Origin: Planctomyces sp. SH-PL62
GTDB taxonomy: Bacteria > Planctomycetota > Planctomycetia > Isosphaerales > Isosphaeraceae
Length of the DNA: 64,000 nucleotides
Direction: 5' to 3'
Assembly (NCBI RefSeq): GCF_001610895.1
Contig: NZ_CP011273.1
Span: 4,092,001 to 4,156,000, forward strand
In this document: piece by piece, positions 7,793 to 17,374 of the stretch
How positions within the stretch are numbered: position 1 is the stretch's first letter
Layout: the number at the start of each line of letters is the position of its first letter
Notes under the pieces: model-generated
Database searches by the model: none
What the model was told of the DNA's origin: nothing
The model's input: only the letters and a program-made list of their open reading frames with translations
Translations under genes and position numbers: made by a program

Positions 7793-9301
7793 TCAAGGCC
7801 TTGGCTCGGCCCCGGCGGACGCCTTTCTCGGGTCGGTGGGGTGGCAGTGCTTGCAAGGGGTCAGCCCCCCGGCTTCGGCGGCTTCCGGCGTCCCGATCTC
7901 GATGCGGTTCTCCTCGGAGATCTGACGGACGGCCGGGCAGGCGGCCTTGTGATACATCGCGCTGTTGCGGTTTCCGATGAGTACGGCCTTGCCGTCGATC
8001 GCGGGGCGGAGCAGCGATTTCAACTTCAAGGCGACTGGTCCGACCGGGGCCGGGGCCTCGCTCCTGGAATCGGTCGAGGCGTCGAGGAGGCGGCTCGGCG
8101 AGGCCGGCGGTTGGGACCGTGAGCCGTTGACCCGCATTCCCGCGAAATAGCCCAGGAAGAGGGCGGCGGTCAGCACGGCCGCCCCGGCGACGAGCGCGAG
8201 GCCCATCGACTTGCGTCGCGTCGGGCTGCTCGGCCGGTCGCCTTCCTGGAGCCAGGCGTTGAGTTCGTCGGCGAGGGCTCGGGCGGTCGGGAAGCGGTCT
8301 TCGGGCCGGTCTGCGGTCGCCCGCCGGCAGATGCGGACGAGGCCCGGGGGGACGGTTGCATCGACGTCGTTCCAGTCCTCGGCGGGGGGCGGGGCGTCCA
8401 TCCTGGAGGAGCCGTTGGGGGGAGTCCGGATGGTGGTGGTGGTGCGAGGTCGGCGGCCGGCCAGGGCTTCGAAGAGGACCACGCCCAGGCTGAACACGTC
8501 GCTGCGCTCGTCGACCTGCCGGCTGAACCCCAGGGCTTGCTCGGGGCTCATGTAGGCCGGGGTGCCTAGGACGGCCCCGTCGTGGGTGAGGCTGGAATCG
8601 AGGTCGGCGCGGCGGGCCAGGCCGAAGTCGATGAGTCGGGGCCGCATCGAGGCGTCGACGAGGATGTTGGCCGGCTTGATGTCGCGATGGACCACCCCGT
8701 GCTTGTGGGCGTAGTCGACCGCCTCGGCGAGGTCGCGGATCAGCCGGGCGGCGACGGCGGGGGCGATGGGCTGATGATCGAAGAACCACCAGAGCGGCTT
8801 GCCGCTGACCTGCTGGTAGGCCACCCAGCATCGGCCCCGGTCGAACCCGGAGTCGTAGACCGCCACGATGTTGGGGTGGTCGAGTCGGGCGGCGGCGCGG
8901 GCCTCGCGGAAGAACCGCTCCATCACGCGGTCGCTGGGGTTGGGCTGACGGAGGACCTTGAGCGCGACGTCGCGGTCGAGCCGGGGGTCGTAGGCCAGGA
9001 AGACCTCGCCGAAGCCCCCGTCGCCCAGGCGGTCGCGGAGCTGGAACCGGTTCAGCACCCCCAGCGAGCCTCGGGTCCAGGTCGCGATCCACTCGGAGGT
9101 CGACTCCCGGTCCATCCGGGCGGTCTCGCCGACGGAGGTGAGGGAGTCGGGATCGACCGACGGCCCGCTGCTGAGGCCTTGCCGACTATCCATCGCCTGA
9201 CCGCAGTAGGGGCAGGATCCGCTCGGCGGAGGCTGGACGTCGTCGTCGATCTCGACGCTCCGCAAGCAACCCCGGCAGACGATCCGAACCGGAGGCTTCA
9301 T
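7793..9301 (-). CDS. Zinc-ribbon Ser/Thr protein kinase with transmembrane helix and Ada-like C-terminal domain
   Basis: A 502-residue protein; the start at ATG 9301 is supported by AAGGAG 8 bases upstream. Residues 9-33 hold a four-cysteine zinc ribbon (CRGC and CPYC). The Hanks-type kinase domain runs from about residue 87 to 340, with GDGGFGEV, VALKVL, HRDIKPANIL, DFGLAR and GTPAYMSPEQ, so the catalytic residues are intact. A hydrophobic helix (LVAGAAVLTAALFLGYFAG) follows at about 365-387. Past the membrane lies a small domain reading IGNRNSAMYHKAACPAV, then GLTPCKHC. This resembles the metal-binding domain of Ada and related surface domains. The likely role is a transmembrane sensor kinase, with the C-terminal domain as sensor. 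Ligand and substrates are unknown. Confidence 0.9.
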   Translation of the reverse strand: MKPPVRIVCRGCLRSVEIDDDVQPPPSGSCPYCGQAMDSRQGLSSGPSVDPDSLTSVGETARMDRESTSEWIATWTRGSLGVLNRFQLRDRLGDGGFGEVFLAYDPRLDRDVALKVLRQPNPSDRVMERFFREARAAARLDHPNIVAVYDSGFDRGRCWVAYQQVSGKPLWWFFDHQPIAPAVAARLIRDLAEAVDYAHKHGVVHRDIKPANILVDASMRPRLIDFGLARRADLDSSLTHDGAVLGTPAYMSPEQALGFSRQVDERSDVFSLGVVLFEALAGRRPRTTTTIRTPPNGSSRMDAPPPAEDWNDVDATVPPGLVRICRRATADRPEDRFPTARALADELNAWLQEGDRPSSPTRRKSMGLALVAGAAVLTAALFLGYFAGMRVNGSRSQPPASPSRLLDASTDSRSEAPAPVGPVALKLKSLLRPAIDGKAVLIGNRNSAMYHKAACPAVRQISEENRIEIGTPEAAEAGGLTPCKHCHPTDPRKASAGAEPRP

Positions 9302-9782
9302 ATCCCGGACTCCTTGGAACTCGGCTCGATCTCGCTCGATGAACCTTCGCTGAGGCATCCCACCTGCGACGGATACGGGAAGTGGGTTTGGCCGCCACTT
9401 TCCTGAAGATAACCTAAGCGATCGCCGTCGGGGGGCGAACTCAGGGGTCGCAAACGCCTGGCTGGGGTCACTGCGATGATTCCGAACACGAATCGAGCTA
9501 GGGGGTTGAGTCAAGAATCGACGGTATGGGAGGTCTCTCGTCGCGAGAGCCTCGCCCGCCGTGAGTTCGAGTCGAACGGCTCGCAACGGCGTGGTCGAGG
9601 TTCCACATCGACGTCGATCTTAGACCACGCAATCTAGATTCGTGGCTACCAGGCATCATGTGACTCTGATTTCTAATAAAACGTGAGCCGTTGCTCGAGC
9701 GAAGCAACGAAAAGAGCCGGCGCCCTGGGCGGGAAGCCCGGGACGCCGGCTCGTTAGTGGGACGCGGTCGCGTCGGATACGA
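9302..9782. other. Intergenic region, 481 bp
   Basis: This lies upstream of the kinase gene and downstream of the lipoprotein gene at 9783, both on the minus strand. It contains the terminator at 9714-9752 and a second small hairpin at 9689-9708. Short frames here lack protein character. The kinase promoter is probably within 9302-9500 but I cannot pinpoint it. Confidence 0.45.
9714..9752 (-). terminator. Strong hairpin terminator after the lipoprotein gene
   Basis: The outer stem GAGCCGGCG/CGCCGGCTC is perfect and an inner seven-pair stem with one G-U continues it. On the minus strand it is followed by TTTTCG and then a second hairpin (CGTTGCT with AGCAACG). It lies 31 bases past the stop at 9783. 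Confidence 0.75.
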
Positions 9783-10439
9783 TCAGTGGGTCATCGAAGC
9801 CCCGGTCGCCGGGTTGACCGGGAGCACGGCCGGGGGGGCGTCGACGGCCGGGGGGCCGGCGCACCGTCGGAGGTGGTCCTTGTCGATGTAGACGACCTCG
9901 ACCTTGTGGTCGACGTGGTTGAACGGGATCGGGTAGTCGGCCCAGTAGAGTTCGTCGTAGTACACCGTGCACTTGTAGTGGCAGTGGACGAGCTGGCAGG
10001 GCCCGGCGAGGGGGTAGACCTTGCAGGGGTCGACCTTCTCGCCGATCTTCTCGATCAGGAACCGGACGTTGTTCCGCTGGGTCTCATAGAAGACCGGCGA
10101 GCCGTTCTTGAATTTGGGCACCTTGTCCCAGACCTCCTCCTCGCTCGGGGGGTCCAGGCAGGCTGCGGGGGCGAAGTCGCCCGGGATCGGGTCGAGGATG
10201 GGGACGCGTCCCTGGGTCTCCTCGCGGGCCATGTCGGCCTCGAGCCGTTGCGACTGCGACGCGAAGATCGGCCAGGCGAACGACCAACCGGTCGGATGCA
10301 GAGGCGCGATGTTGCGGAAGACGTACGATAGGCCGCAGCCGACGTGGGTGGTGCACAGTGCGGCTGTAAGGACACCCATCGCAAGGCCGCGAACCCAGCG
10401 CGGGGTCTTATGGCTCAGGTGCCGCGCGGATCGGAACAT
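9783..10439 (-). CDS. Cysteine-containing lipoprotein of unknown function
   Basis: A 218-residue protein with AAGGAGG 9-10 bases upstream of ATG 10439. The signal region ends in lipobox HVGC near residue 35. The mature part has a central segment DPIPGDFAPAACLDPPSEEEVWDKVPK and a Cys/His-rich region (CKVYPLAGPCQLVHCHYKC), followed by aromatic-rich strands (YYDELYWADYPIPF). Four cysteines in the central region could form disulfides or bind metal. I do not recognise a named family. Its own terminator and a long upstream gap suggest a single-gene transcript. Confidence 0.75.
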   Translation of the reverse strand: MFRSARHLSHKTPRWVRGLAMGVLTAALCTTHVGCGLSYVFRNIAPLHPTGWSFAWPIFASQSQRLEADMAREETQGRVPILDPIPGDFAPAACLDPPSEEEVWDKVPKFKNGSPVFYETQRNNVRFLIEKIGEKVDPCKVYPLAGPCQLVHCHYKCTVYYDELYWADYPIPFNHVDHKVEVVYIDKDHLRRCAGPPAVDAPPAVLPVNPATGASMTH

Positions 10440-10760
10440 GGTCTTATCCCCTCCTTGGGAACGTGCGCGAACACGCCGACGGGCGTTCCAGCCTCGTCGA
10501 CCTCGTGGCGCCGGGATCGCTATCCTGTTCGAGTGGAGACGACCGATCGTTCCGGCGACTTCCTGAACGCGACCGGTCCATGTGATCTAGTTATCGTTCG
10601 CGGGCTGCATGGTCTGTTAGGAATTTCCGGTTTCCCCGGTTGGAATCCCCCGACCCTCGGCCGCCCGCAAGCGATCGACCATCTCACGCCTTACAACCCG
10701 GATCATCGGCCGTTTCGCCCCCAAACTTGGATCGTTCCACCTCCGCGGCGGCAGATCCCG
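10440..10760. other. Intergenic region, 321 bp
   Basis: This lies upstream of the lipoprotein gene and downstream of the dehydratase stop. Composition is mixed, with a locally AT-richer part at 10575-10640. I see no clear hairpin with a T-run and no convincing promoter. Confidence 0.35.
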
Positions 10761-12752
10761 TCACGCGGTCCCGCGCCGGAGGGCCTCCACGATCGCGTCG
10801 ACGTCGTACACGCAGCCCCCCCAGACGCCTCCCGAGGCCGTCTGGAGGGCGGCCCAGAGCCGGACGTCGTCGGGGAGGTCGGGATCGGGAGAGAGCATGG
10901 GATGCGGCGACCGGCCGGCGAGGATCCGGCCCCCCTGCTCCGCGCCGACCTCGATCCCCTCGGCGCCGACCATGTCGACCGTCCCTTCGAGCCGGACGCG
11001 ATCGACCACGATCCGGATCAGGTCGCCGTCGCGGACCTTGCCGAGCGGCCCCCCCGCGAGGGCTTCCGGGCTGATGTGGCCGATGCAGGCGCCGGTCGAC
11101 ACGCCCGAGAACCGGGCGTCGGTCAGGACCGCGACCTCCTTCCCGAACGGCAGGTGCTTCAGGGCCGACGTCACCTGGTAGATTTCCTCCATCCCGGCCC
11201 CGACCGGCCCCCGGCCGATGAGGACGATCACGTCGCCGGCGCGGATCGGGACCTCGGCCTGGCCCTTGATCGCCGCCACGGCGTCGTGCTCGCGGGTGAA
11301 GACCCGCGCCGGGCCGAGCTTCCGGTAGACGCCGTCGGCATCGACCACGCTCGGGTCGATGGCCGTGCTCTTGATGACCGACCCGTGCGGGGCGAGGTTG
11401 CCGCGCGGGAAGGTCACGGTGCTGGTGAGCCCGCGCTCGCGGGCCCGCGACGGGCTCATCACCACGTCCTCGGGATCGACTCCGTCTTCCTGGTAGAGCC
11501 GATCTCGCGAGCGCTTCCGGCGCTCGCTGGTCTCCCACCAGTTGAGCAGCCGCCCCAGGGTGGTCCCCGAGGCGGTGAAGACCGACTCGTCGAGCAGGGC
11601 GAGTTCGCGAAGGTGAAGCATCACCTCCGGGACTCCCCCCGCCAGGAAGGCGCGGACGGTTGGGTGCGGGGTCGGCCCGTTGGGGAGCACGCTCACCAGC
11701 CGGGGGACGCGGATGTTGATCTCGTGCCAGTCGACGACGTCGGGGCGTCGCAGGCCCGCCGCGTGGGCGATGGCGGGGATGTGCAGCAGCAGGTTCGTCG
11801 ATCCGCCGAACGCCGCGTGGACGATCATGGCGTTGCGGATCGCCGCGTCGGTCAGGATCCGGCGGGACGCCAGCCCGTGGCGGGCGAGCCCCACCAGGGC
11901 GCGGGCCGACCGCCGGGCCATGTCGCTCCAGACCGGCTGGCCCGACGGCGCGAGGGCCGAGTGCGGCAGCGACATCCCGAGCGCCTCGCCGACGACCTGG
12001 GCCGTCGCCGCCGTCCCCAGGAACTGGCAGCCCCCGCCGGGGCTCGCGCAGGCCCGACACCCCATGTCGGCGGCGGTCTGCAGGTCGATCTCGCCGTGGG
12101 CGTACCGCGCCCCGATCGTCTGGATCTTGCCGGCGTCCTCGCCCTCGCGAGGCGGGAGCGTGACCCCGCCGGGGACCAGCACAGACGGCAGCCGAGGCAC
12201 GCCCGCCAGCGCCAGCATCATCGCCGGCAACCCCTTGTCGCAGGTGGCGACCCCGAGCACCCCCTTGCGCAAGGGGAGCGACCGGATCAGCCGGCGGAAG
12301 ACGATCGCCGCGTCGTTGCGATAGGGGAGACTGTCCATCATCCCCGTGGTCCCCTGCGAGCGGCCGTCGCAAGGGTCCGAGACCATCGCCGCGAACGGGA
12401 CCGCCCCCAGCCGCTTCAGCTCCTCGGCCGCCGCCTTGACCAGCAGGCCGATCTCCCAGTGCCCGGTGTGATACCCCAGCGCGATCGGCGAGCCGTCCTC
12501 GGCGCGGAGTCCCCCCTGCGTGCTCAGGATCAGGTATGGGTCGCGCGTGGTTTCCGAGGGCGTCCAGCCCATGCCGGCGTTCTGGGAGAGGCCGAAGAGG
12601 TCGCCGGAAGGCCAGAGCCGGAGCATCTCGTCGGTCAAGGGGAGCGAACCGGTCGGCCCCTCGGACTTCGTGGCCACGCCGTCCCAGTCGACGTCCGGCG
12701 ACTCGACCACGTCCCGCCAATCCCGATTTTCCGAGCCCACTTCGATCGACAT
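10761..12752 (-). CDS. IlvD/Edd-family dehydratase, YjhG/YagF (aldonate/xylonate) type
   Basis: A 663-residue protein, close to the ~655 residues of E. coli YjhG. ATG 12752 is chosen because GAGAGGA lies 6 bases upstream. Iron-sulfur/Mg site motifs of the family are present: [26 protein letters not shown] and [15 protein letters not shown]. Further family sequence includes [20 protein letters not shown] and the C-terminal swivel segment [17 protein letters not shown]. The YjhG branch dehydrates sugar acids such as D-xylonate to 2-keto-3-deoxy acids. The match to the YjhG layout, rather than IlvD, is my reading from motif wording and length. No aldolase or sugar dehydrogenase lies nearby, so the substrate remains open. 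Confidence 0.88.
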   Translation of the reverse strand: MSIEVGSENRDWRDVVESPDVDWDGVATKSEGPTGSLPLTDEMLRLWPSGDLFGLSQNAGMGWTPSETTRDPYLILSTQGGLRAEDGSPIALGYHTGHWEIGLLVKAAAEELKRLGAVPFAAMVSDPCDGRSQGTTGMMDSLPYRNDAAIVFRRLIRSLPLRKGVLGVATCDKGLPAMMLALAGVPRLPSVLVPGGVTLPPREGEDAGKIQTIGARYAHGEIDLQTAADMGCRACASPGGGCQFLGTAATAQVVGEALGMSLPHSALAPSGQPVWSDMARRSARALVGLARHGLASRRILTDAAIRNAMIVHAAFGGSTNLLLHIPAIAHAAGLRRPDVVDWHEINIRVPRLVSVLPNGPTPHPTVRAFLAGGVPEVMLHLRELALLDESVFTASGTTLGRLLNWWETSERRKRSRDRLYQEDGVDPEDVVMSPSRARERGLTSTVTFPRGNLAPHGSVIKSTAIDPSVVDADGVYRKLGPARVFTREHDAVAAIKGQAEVPIRAGDVIVLIGRGPVGAGMEEIYQVTSALKHLPFGKEVAVLTDARFSGVSTGACIGHISPEALAGGPLGKVRDGDLIRIVVDRVRLEGTVDMVGAEGIEVGAEQGGRILAGRSPHPMLSPDPDLPDDVRLWAALQTASGGVWGGCVYDVDAIVEALRRGTA

Positions 12753-12954
12753 GCCACGTCCTCTCGCGGGAGAATTCCGGCGCACCGCTGCGCCCGGATT
12801 CATCATGGCCGACCGGTCGAGGTCGTCACAACCCCGCCGATTCGTCGGCTTCGGCCCCGCCTTTGCTGCCTTCCGTGGCGCGGGGCCGTCGAGATCGGCC
12901 GCCCCATCCTCGCGATCGGACCCCTAGCTTCCCCACCACTGAGGAGGACGGATC

Positions 12955-13419
12955 ATGGAACGTCGGGAACTTCTGGCGCTGCTGGGCGTCGGCGCGGCCG
13001 GACTGCTGACGACCGGCTCGGCGAGGGCAGGCGACGACGACAAGGATGAAAAGCACAAGGAGCATCACGCCCACATGAAGACGATGGGCGAATGCGCGCT
13101 GATCTGCAACATGACCTCAGCCCACTGCCTGGCCGAAGCGGCCAAGGAGGACTGCAAGCATCGCGACGTCCACATCAAAGCCGCCGCGATGACCAACGAC
13201 TGCCAGACGTTCTGCGTCCAGGCCGTCACCCTGATGGCCCGTCACAGCCCGCTGGCCGCCTACGCCCACAAGGCCTGCGCCGACGCCTGCCGCGACTGCG
13301 CCGAGGCGTGCGCCAAGGGGGGCGACGACGAGATGATGAAGAAATGCGCCGAGATCTGCCGCGAGTGCGAGAAGGCGTGCCGCGCCTGTTGCGAGAAGCC
13401 CGCAGCCGCGACCACTTGA
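12955..13419 (+). CDS. Cys-rich four-helix copper-storage-like protein (Csp/DUF326) with Tat-type signal
   Basis: A 154-residue protein with GAGGAGG just upstream of ATG 12955. The N-terminus (MERRELLALLGVGAAGLLTTGSARA) looks like a twin-arginine signal peptide. The mature part has 16 cysteines, mostly in C-x3-C or C-x2-C spacing along predicted helices (GECALIC, ACADACRDCAEAC, CAEICRECEKACRACC), plus a His-rich start (KHKEHHAHMK). This matches the copper storage proteins, whose four-helix bundle is lined by thiols that bind many Cu(I) ions. A Tat signal occurs in exported Csp1-type members, so periplasmic copper storage or buffering is the likely role. The gene is divergent from the dehydratase and convergent with the DUF1501 gene. 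Confidence 0.85.
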   Translation: MERRELLALLGVGAAGLLTTGSARAGDDDKDEKHKEHHAHMKTMGECALICNMTSAHCLAEAAKEDCKHRDVHIKAAAMTNDCQTFCVQAVTLMARHSPLAAYAHKACADACRDCAEACAKGGDDEMMKKCAEICRECEKACRACCEKPAAATT

Positions 13420-13458
13420 CGCCCCACGCCTCGCCGCGCCCCCTCGCTTCGGATCACA

Positions 13459-14784
13459 TCAAAGCAGTTCCCGAGGGGGCGCGGCCGCTTCGACGAGCCG
13501 GAGCGGACGGCCGTCGGGGGTCTGGTACTTGTGCTCAGGGTCGATCCCGAGCTTCGTGTAGATGACGTGCGCCAGATCGGACGGCGTGACGGGGCTTTCG
13601 ACGGGGGAGTCCCCCTTGGCGTCGGTGCGTCCCAGGACCAGCCCGGCGGGGGTCCCGGCGCCGGCGAGGAGGATGCTGTTGGCCCGGCCGTGGTGGTCGC
13701 GGCCGGCGTTGGCGTTGATCTTCGGCGTGCGGCCGAACTCGCCCATCATCACGACGAGGGTGTCGTCGAGGAGCCCGCGCTCCGCCAGGTCGACGATCAG
13801 GGCGGCGAGCCCTTGATCGAGGGCCGGGGCCAGCGTGTCCCGGATCGTCGGGAAGTTCTGCGCGTGGGTGTCCCAGCCCAGGGGACCGGGGCCTCGGTCG
13901 TTGACCGTGACGAACGCCACGCCGGCCTCGATCAGCCGTCGGGCGAGGAGGCACGACTGGCCGAAGGGGTTTCGCCCGTAGCGTTCCCGGACCTCGGGCG
14001 TCTCGTCCGCCAGCCGGAACGCGGCCTGGGCGGCGTTGGAGGTCATCAGCGAATACGCCTGGTCCGCGAACTGGTCCCGGCTCGACGTGAGGGGCGTCGG
14101 CGGCACGTCGCGCGCGAAGTCGTCGAGGCTCTTGACCATCGCGCGGCGTCGGAGCAGCCGATCGAGCGTCAGCCGATCCGGCGGCGCCAGGTTGCTGACG
14201 CGAAACCCCTCCTGGTTGGGATCGCCGCCGACGGCGAAGGGGTCGTGGGCGGGGGAGAGGTAGCCGCTCAGGGACGACGACGGCGGGTCCGGGACGGCGA
14301 CGTAGGGCGGCATGAGCCCCCGGCTGGATTCGCGCCACTTCGAGACGACGCTGCCGTAGCTCGGGTAGACTTGCGCCGGCGTGGGCCGGTAGCCCGTCAG
14401 CAGGTGATGCGAGGCCCGATCGTGGTCGGCCTCGGGCGAGGTCATGCTGCGGATCAGGGTGACCCGGTCGAGGATCTTCGCGAGGTTGGGCAGGACCTCG
14501 CTGACCTGGACGCCGGGGATCGGCGTCGCGATCGGCTTGAATTCGCCCCGGACGTCGGCGGGCGCGTCGGGCTTGGGGTCGAACGTGTCGAGATGCGACG
14601 CCCCCCCCGCCAGCCAGATCAGGATGCAGTTCCCGGCCGCCGCTCCGGGCGCGGCCTGCGCGCCGAGGGCGCGGAGGCGGAGGCCCTCGCCGAGTCCCAG
14701 CCCCAGGAAGCCGAGCACGCCGGCTTTCAGGACCGCACGCCGCGAGGGACCCGGGCAGGCGATGAGTCGCGTCTGGGACGGCAT
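13459..14784 (-). CDS. DUF1501 family protein with Tat signal
   Basis: A 441-residue protein, typical for the family, with GGGGAG upstream of ATG 14784. The N-terminal PSRRAVLKAGVLGFLGLGLGEG is a twin-arginine signal. Family features follow: ILIWLAGGASHLDTFDPKPDAPADVRG, then EVLPNLAKILDRVTLIRSM and DHDRASHHLLTGY. The C-terminal half has a sulfatase/alkaline-phosphatase-like metal region (MMGEFGRTPKIN, GRDHHG). DUF1501 proteins are very abundant in planctomycetes, where they sit beside DUF1549/DUF1553 cytochrome proteins exactly as here. The biochemical function is not established. The stop of the upstream partner gene is 30 bases from this start, so the two form an operon. Confidence 0.92.
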   Translation of the reverse strand: MPSQTRLIACPGPSRRAVLKAGVLGFLGLGLGEGLRLRALGAQAAPGAAAGNCILIWLAGGASHLDTFDPKPDAPADVRGEFKPIATPIPGVQVSEVLPNLAKILDRVTLIRSMTSPEADHDRASHHLLTGYRPTPAQVYPSYGSVVSKWRESSRGLMPPYVAVPDPPSSSLSGYLSPAHDPFAVGGDPNQEGFRVSNLAPPDRLTLDRLLRRRAMVKSLDDFARDVPPTPLTSSRDQFADQAYSLMTSNAAQAAFRLADETPEVRERYGRNPFGQSCLLARRLIEAGVAFVTVNDRGPGPLGWDTHAQNFPTIRDTLAPALDQGLAALIVDLAERGLLDDTLVVMMGEFGRTPKINANAGRDHHGRANSILLAGAGTPAGLVLGRTDAKGDSPVESPVTPSDLAHVIYTKLGIDPEHKYQTPDGRPLRLVEAAAPPRELL

Positions 14785-14814
14785 GGCGGGGCTCCCCGAT
14801 CGACGGTCGAAGGA

Positions 14815-17328
14815 TCAATGGTTGAACGCGAATTCACGCGAGTTGAGCAACGCCCAGAACAGGTCCTCGGCCGCCTCCCGGAGCGTCCCGGCCTGCTTCA
14901 GCTCGGCCGACCACCGCGAGGACTCCTCGGGGGTCGGCGGCCGGCAGAGGGTGCGGAAGTAGAGGTTCTCCACCAGCTCCTCCGGCTCCAGATCCAACGC
15001 CAGGGCTGCGGCGAGGTAGCCGTTGAGGTTCGCCACCTTGCTGTCGACCACGTCGCCGCCGATCAGCAGGAGCGACTGCCTGAGGCTGAGCGGCGGCGTC
15101 TGGACCGAGGCGCAGGCGGTGGTCCGGGGGCATCGCCCGAAGGCGTCGAGGATCGCGCTCGCCACGCCGGGGTCGGTCACGCGGATGGCCCGACGGGTCG
15201 GCGAGGCGCCCGGAAATCGGTTGGGGACGTCGGTCGCCTGGGCCAGCGCGTCGGCCATCTGGTGCGCGGAAAGAGGCCGGGGCGACTGGTGCGAGAACCA
15301 GCGGGCGTCCTTCTCGTTGCCGGTTACCGGCGCCGACGAAAGTCCGTACGCTTGCGAGGCGGCCACCGTGCGGATCAGTTCGCGGAGGTCGAACTTCGTC
15401 GCCACGAACCGCGCGGCCAGGGCGTCGAGCAACTCCGGATGGACCGGCGGGTTCGACCGGCTCATGTCGTCCGGCGGGTCGACCAGCCCCTTGCCGAAAA
15501 GCTGGGCCCAGACCCAGTTCGCCGTCGCACGAGCGAAGTAGGGGTTCTCGGGCGAGGTGATCCAGGCCGCGAGCGCGACCCGAGGATCGGCGTCCTCGGC
15601 GATCGTCGTCGCGCGGCCGTCGAGCAGCCGCGGGGGGACCGGTTCGCCGGTTCGAAGGTGCTTCACCTCGCCCTGAGGGTCGACGCCGATCTCGACCCGG
15701 CTCGACATCATCCCCCCCATCCCGCGCCCCGTCTGCTTGACCTTGGCGAAGAAGGCGGCGAATCCGTAGTAGTCGTCCTGGGTCCAGACGTCGAACGGAT
15801 GGTCGTGGCACTGGGCGCATCGCAGCCGCAGCCCGAGGAATCGCTGGGCCGTCTGCTCGGCGGCGACGGTCGGCTCCAGGGCGTCGATCGCGTAATTGAC
15901 CGGGCCGCCGGCTTCGAGGTCGTTCGGGTTCCCCAGGGCGGTCAAAAGCGTCCGAACGACGCCGTCCCAGGGCGCGTTCTCGGCCAGCCGGGCGTCGAGC
16001 CACTCCTGATAGCGGTAGGCGCCGTTCCCCTGCCTCGCCGCGCTGATCTGGAGCAGGTCGCCCAGCTTGATCCGCCAGAACTGGACGAACTCCGGGCGTT
16101 CGAGCAGCCGATCCACGAGCTTCCCCCGCTTCTCCGGGTCGGGATCGGCCAGGAATCGTCGGATCTCCTCGGGCGAAGGCGGTCCCCCCGTCAGGTCGAG
16201 CGTCAGCCGTCGCAGGAACGCGGCGTCCGAGGCCGGCGGGCTGGGGGGGACCTTCAGGGTCTCCAGCCGTCGGAAGAGCGCGTCGTCGATCAGGTTCGAC
16301 CTCGGCAAGCTCGCGAAGTCGAAGGCCAGGTCCGGGTTCAACGGGGAGGAGAGTCGGACGGTCTCGACCAGGGTTCCGAGACGGACGACCAGGTCGGCCT
16401 CGCCGCGACGGAGCAATTCGGCCCGACCCTGGGGGTCGACGACCGCCGTGGAGTCGTCGAGCGATTTGAACACGGCCTGCCGGGTCGCGTCGCGACGGCG
16501 GCCGTCGGCGTATTCGGCGACGACCCGAAGCTGACGGACGCCGGGCCCGGACATCGCGGAGGCGGGGGGCTCGATGGTCAGTTTCACGAGCGCCGCGGCG
16601 GGCTCGCCGAGCGAGCGGGGCGCCCCGGCCCGGATCCAGGCGACGAGCGTCTCGTAGTCGGACGAACCGACGCTCAGGCGACGACCGCCGCCGTGGGGGG
16701 CCTCGCCGGTCGCCTTCAGGACGACGAGGCTCCGCTCGGGGGCGATGGGGGCGATCCGCCGCTGAGCGGCTCCGCGAGTGATGGCCAGGAAATCGGCGTC
16801 GGGGTCGTAGCCGTAGAGGGAGAGGGGGAAGCCGCTCTGGCCTTCGGCCCGACCGTGGCAATTTCCCGTGTTGCAGCCGCCCTTCGTGAGGATCGGCTCC
16901 ACGTCTCGGGCGAAGTCCCAGGAACGACCAGCCCGGGGCTCGACGACGACGCGGGCGCGGGACTCGACCCCGTCCGCCGAGGCGACGACCTCGACCGTTC
17001 CGGCGACGAGCGGCCGGACGTAGCCCCCGGCGTCGACCGTCGCGATTCCGGCGGGTTCGACGCGCCAGGAAAGGCCGGACGGGGCGTCTCGGGCGGTGGA
17101 ATCGGCCCGGAACTCGGTCGCCAGTAGTTGCAGGCCCGGGGCGTCGCCCGCTATCGTGAAGGTGGTCGGGTCGATCTGGATCGTCCGCGACGCCGGTGCG
17201 GCGACCGTTTCAGCGGGCCGAGACGGCGGTCGGCCGGTCTCGACGACCGGCGGCGCTGATCGTCCGCAACCGACGTGGGCGGCCAGCACGCAGGTCGCTA
17301 TCATGGAACCGACCCGTCGGCGGGGCAT
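14815..17328 (-). CDS. Planctomycete cytochrome/DUF1549/DUF1553 lipoprotein with bacterial Ig-like domains
   Basis: An 837-residue protein. ATG 17328 is used because AAGGAG lies ~10 bases upstream; an ATG at 17304 is an alternative. A lipobox (HVGC) follows the signal sequence. Domains in order: a Big_2-like Ig domain (~residues 35-115), a PSCyt1 domain with the unusual haem motif CNTGNCH, a second Ig-like stretch (VVAEYADGRRRDATRQAVF), the DUF1549/PSCyt2 domain with CAQCHDHPFD, and the DUF1553/PSD1 domain to the C-terminus. The presumed role is extracytoplasmic redox or substrate handling with the DUF1501 partner encoded directly downstream. The Arg/Leu-rich 91 codons upstream of the chosen start belong to no recognisable protein. 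Confidence 0.9.
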   Translation of the reverse strand: MPRRRVGSMIATCVLAAHVGCGRSAPPVVETGRPPSRPAETVAAPASRTIQIDPTTFTIAGDAPGLQLLATEFRADSTARDAPSGLSWRVEPAGIATVDAGGYVRPLVAGTVEVVASADGVESRARVVVEPRAGRSWDFARDVEPILTKGGCNTGNCHGRAEGQSGFPLSLYGYDPDADFLAITRGAAQRRIAPIAPERSLVVLKATGEAPHGGGRRLSVGSSDYETLVAWIRAGAPRSLGEPAAALVKLTIEPPASAMSGPGVRQLRVVAEYADGRRRDATRQAVFKSLDDSTAVVDPQGRAELLRRGEADLVVRLGTLVETVRLSSPLNPDLAFDFASLPRSNLIDDALFRRLETLKVPPSPPASDAAFLRRLTLDLTGGPPSPEEIRRFLADPDPEKRGKLVDRLLERPEFVQFWRIKLGDLLQISAARQGNGAYRYQEWLDARLAENAPWDGVVRTLLTALGNPNDLEAGGPVNYAIDALEPTVAAEQTAQRFLGLRLRCAQCHDHPFDVWTQDDYYGFAAFFAKVKQTGRGMGGMMSSRVEIGVDPQGEVKHLRTGEPVPPRLLDGRATTIAEDADPRVALAAWITSPENPYFARATANWVWAQLFGKGLVDPPDDMSRSNPPVHPELLDALAARFVATKFDLRELIRTVAASQAYGLSSAPVTGNEKDARWFSHQSPRPLSAHQMADALAQATDVPNRFPGASPTRRAIRVTDPGVASAILDAFGRCPRTTACASVQTPPLSLRQSLLLIGGDVVDSKVANLNGYLAAALALDLEPEELVENLYFRTLCRPPTPEESSRWSAELKQAGTLREAAEDLFWALLNSREFAFNH

Positions 17329-17374
17329 GGGGCTCGTCTCCTTCTCCCGTCGCGAACCGACGTTGGACGTCCTT

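Noticed and set aside
6801-9092. 763-codon minus-strand frame joining HemQ to upstream sequence
   Set aside because: Only the last 300 codons (from ATG 7703) are HemQ. The remainder is the wrong frame of the kinase gene, so this is not a kinase-HemQ fusion.
9555-9585. GTTCGAGTC resembling a tRNA T-loop
   Set aside because: The flanking five-base stems do not pair and no anticodon or acceptor arm can be drawn upstream.
10344-13049. 901-codon plus-strand reading frame across the dehydratase gene
   Set aside because: It is antisense to a clear YjhG-type dehydratase. The translation is Arg/Pro/Gly/Asp-rich with no domains, typical of GC-rich shadow frames.
13531-17127. 1198-codon plus-strand reading frame
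   Set aside because: It is antisense to the DUF1501 and DUF1549/1553 genes, which carry signal peptides and haem motifs; the long frame has none.
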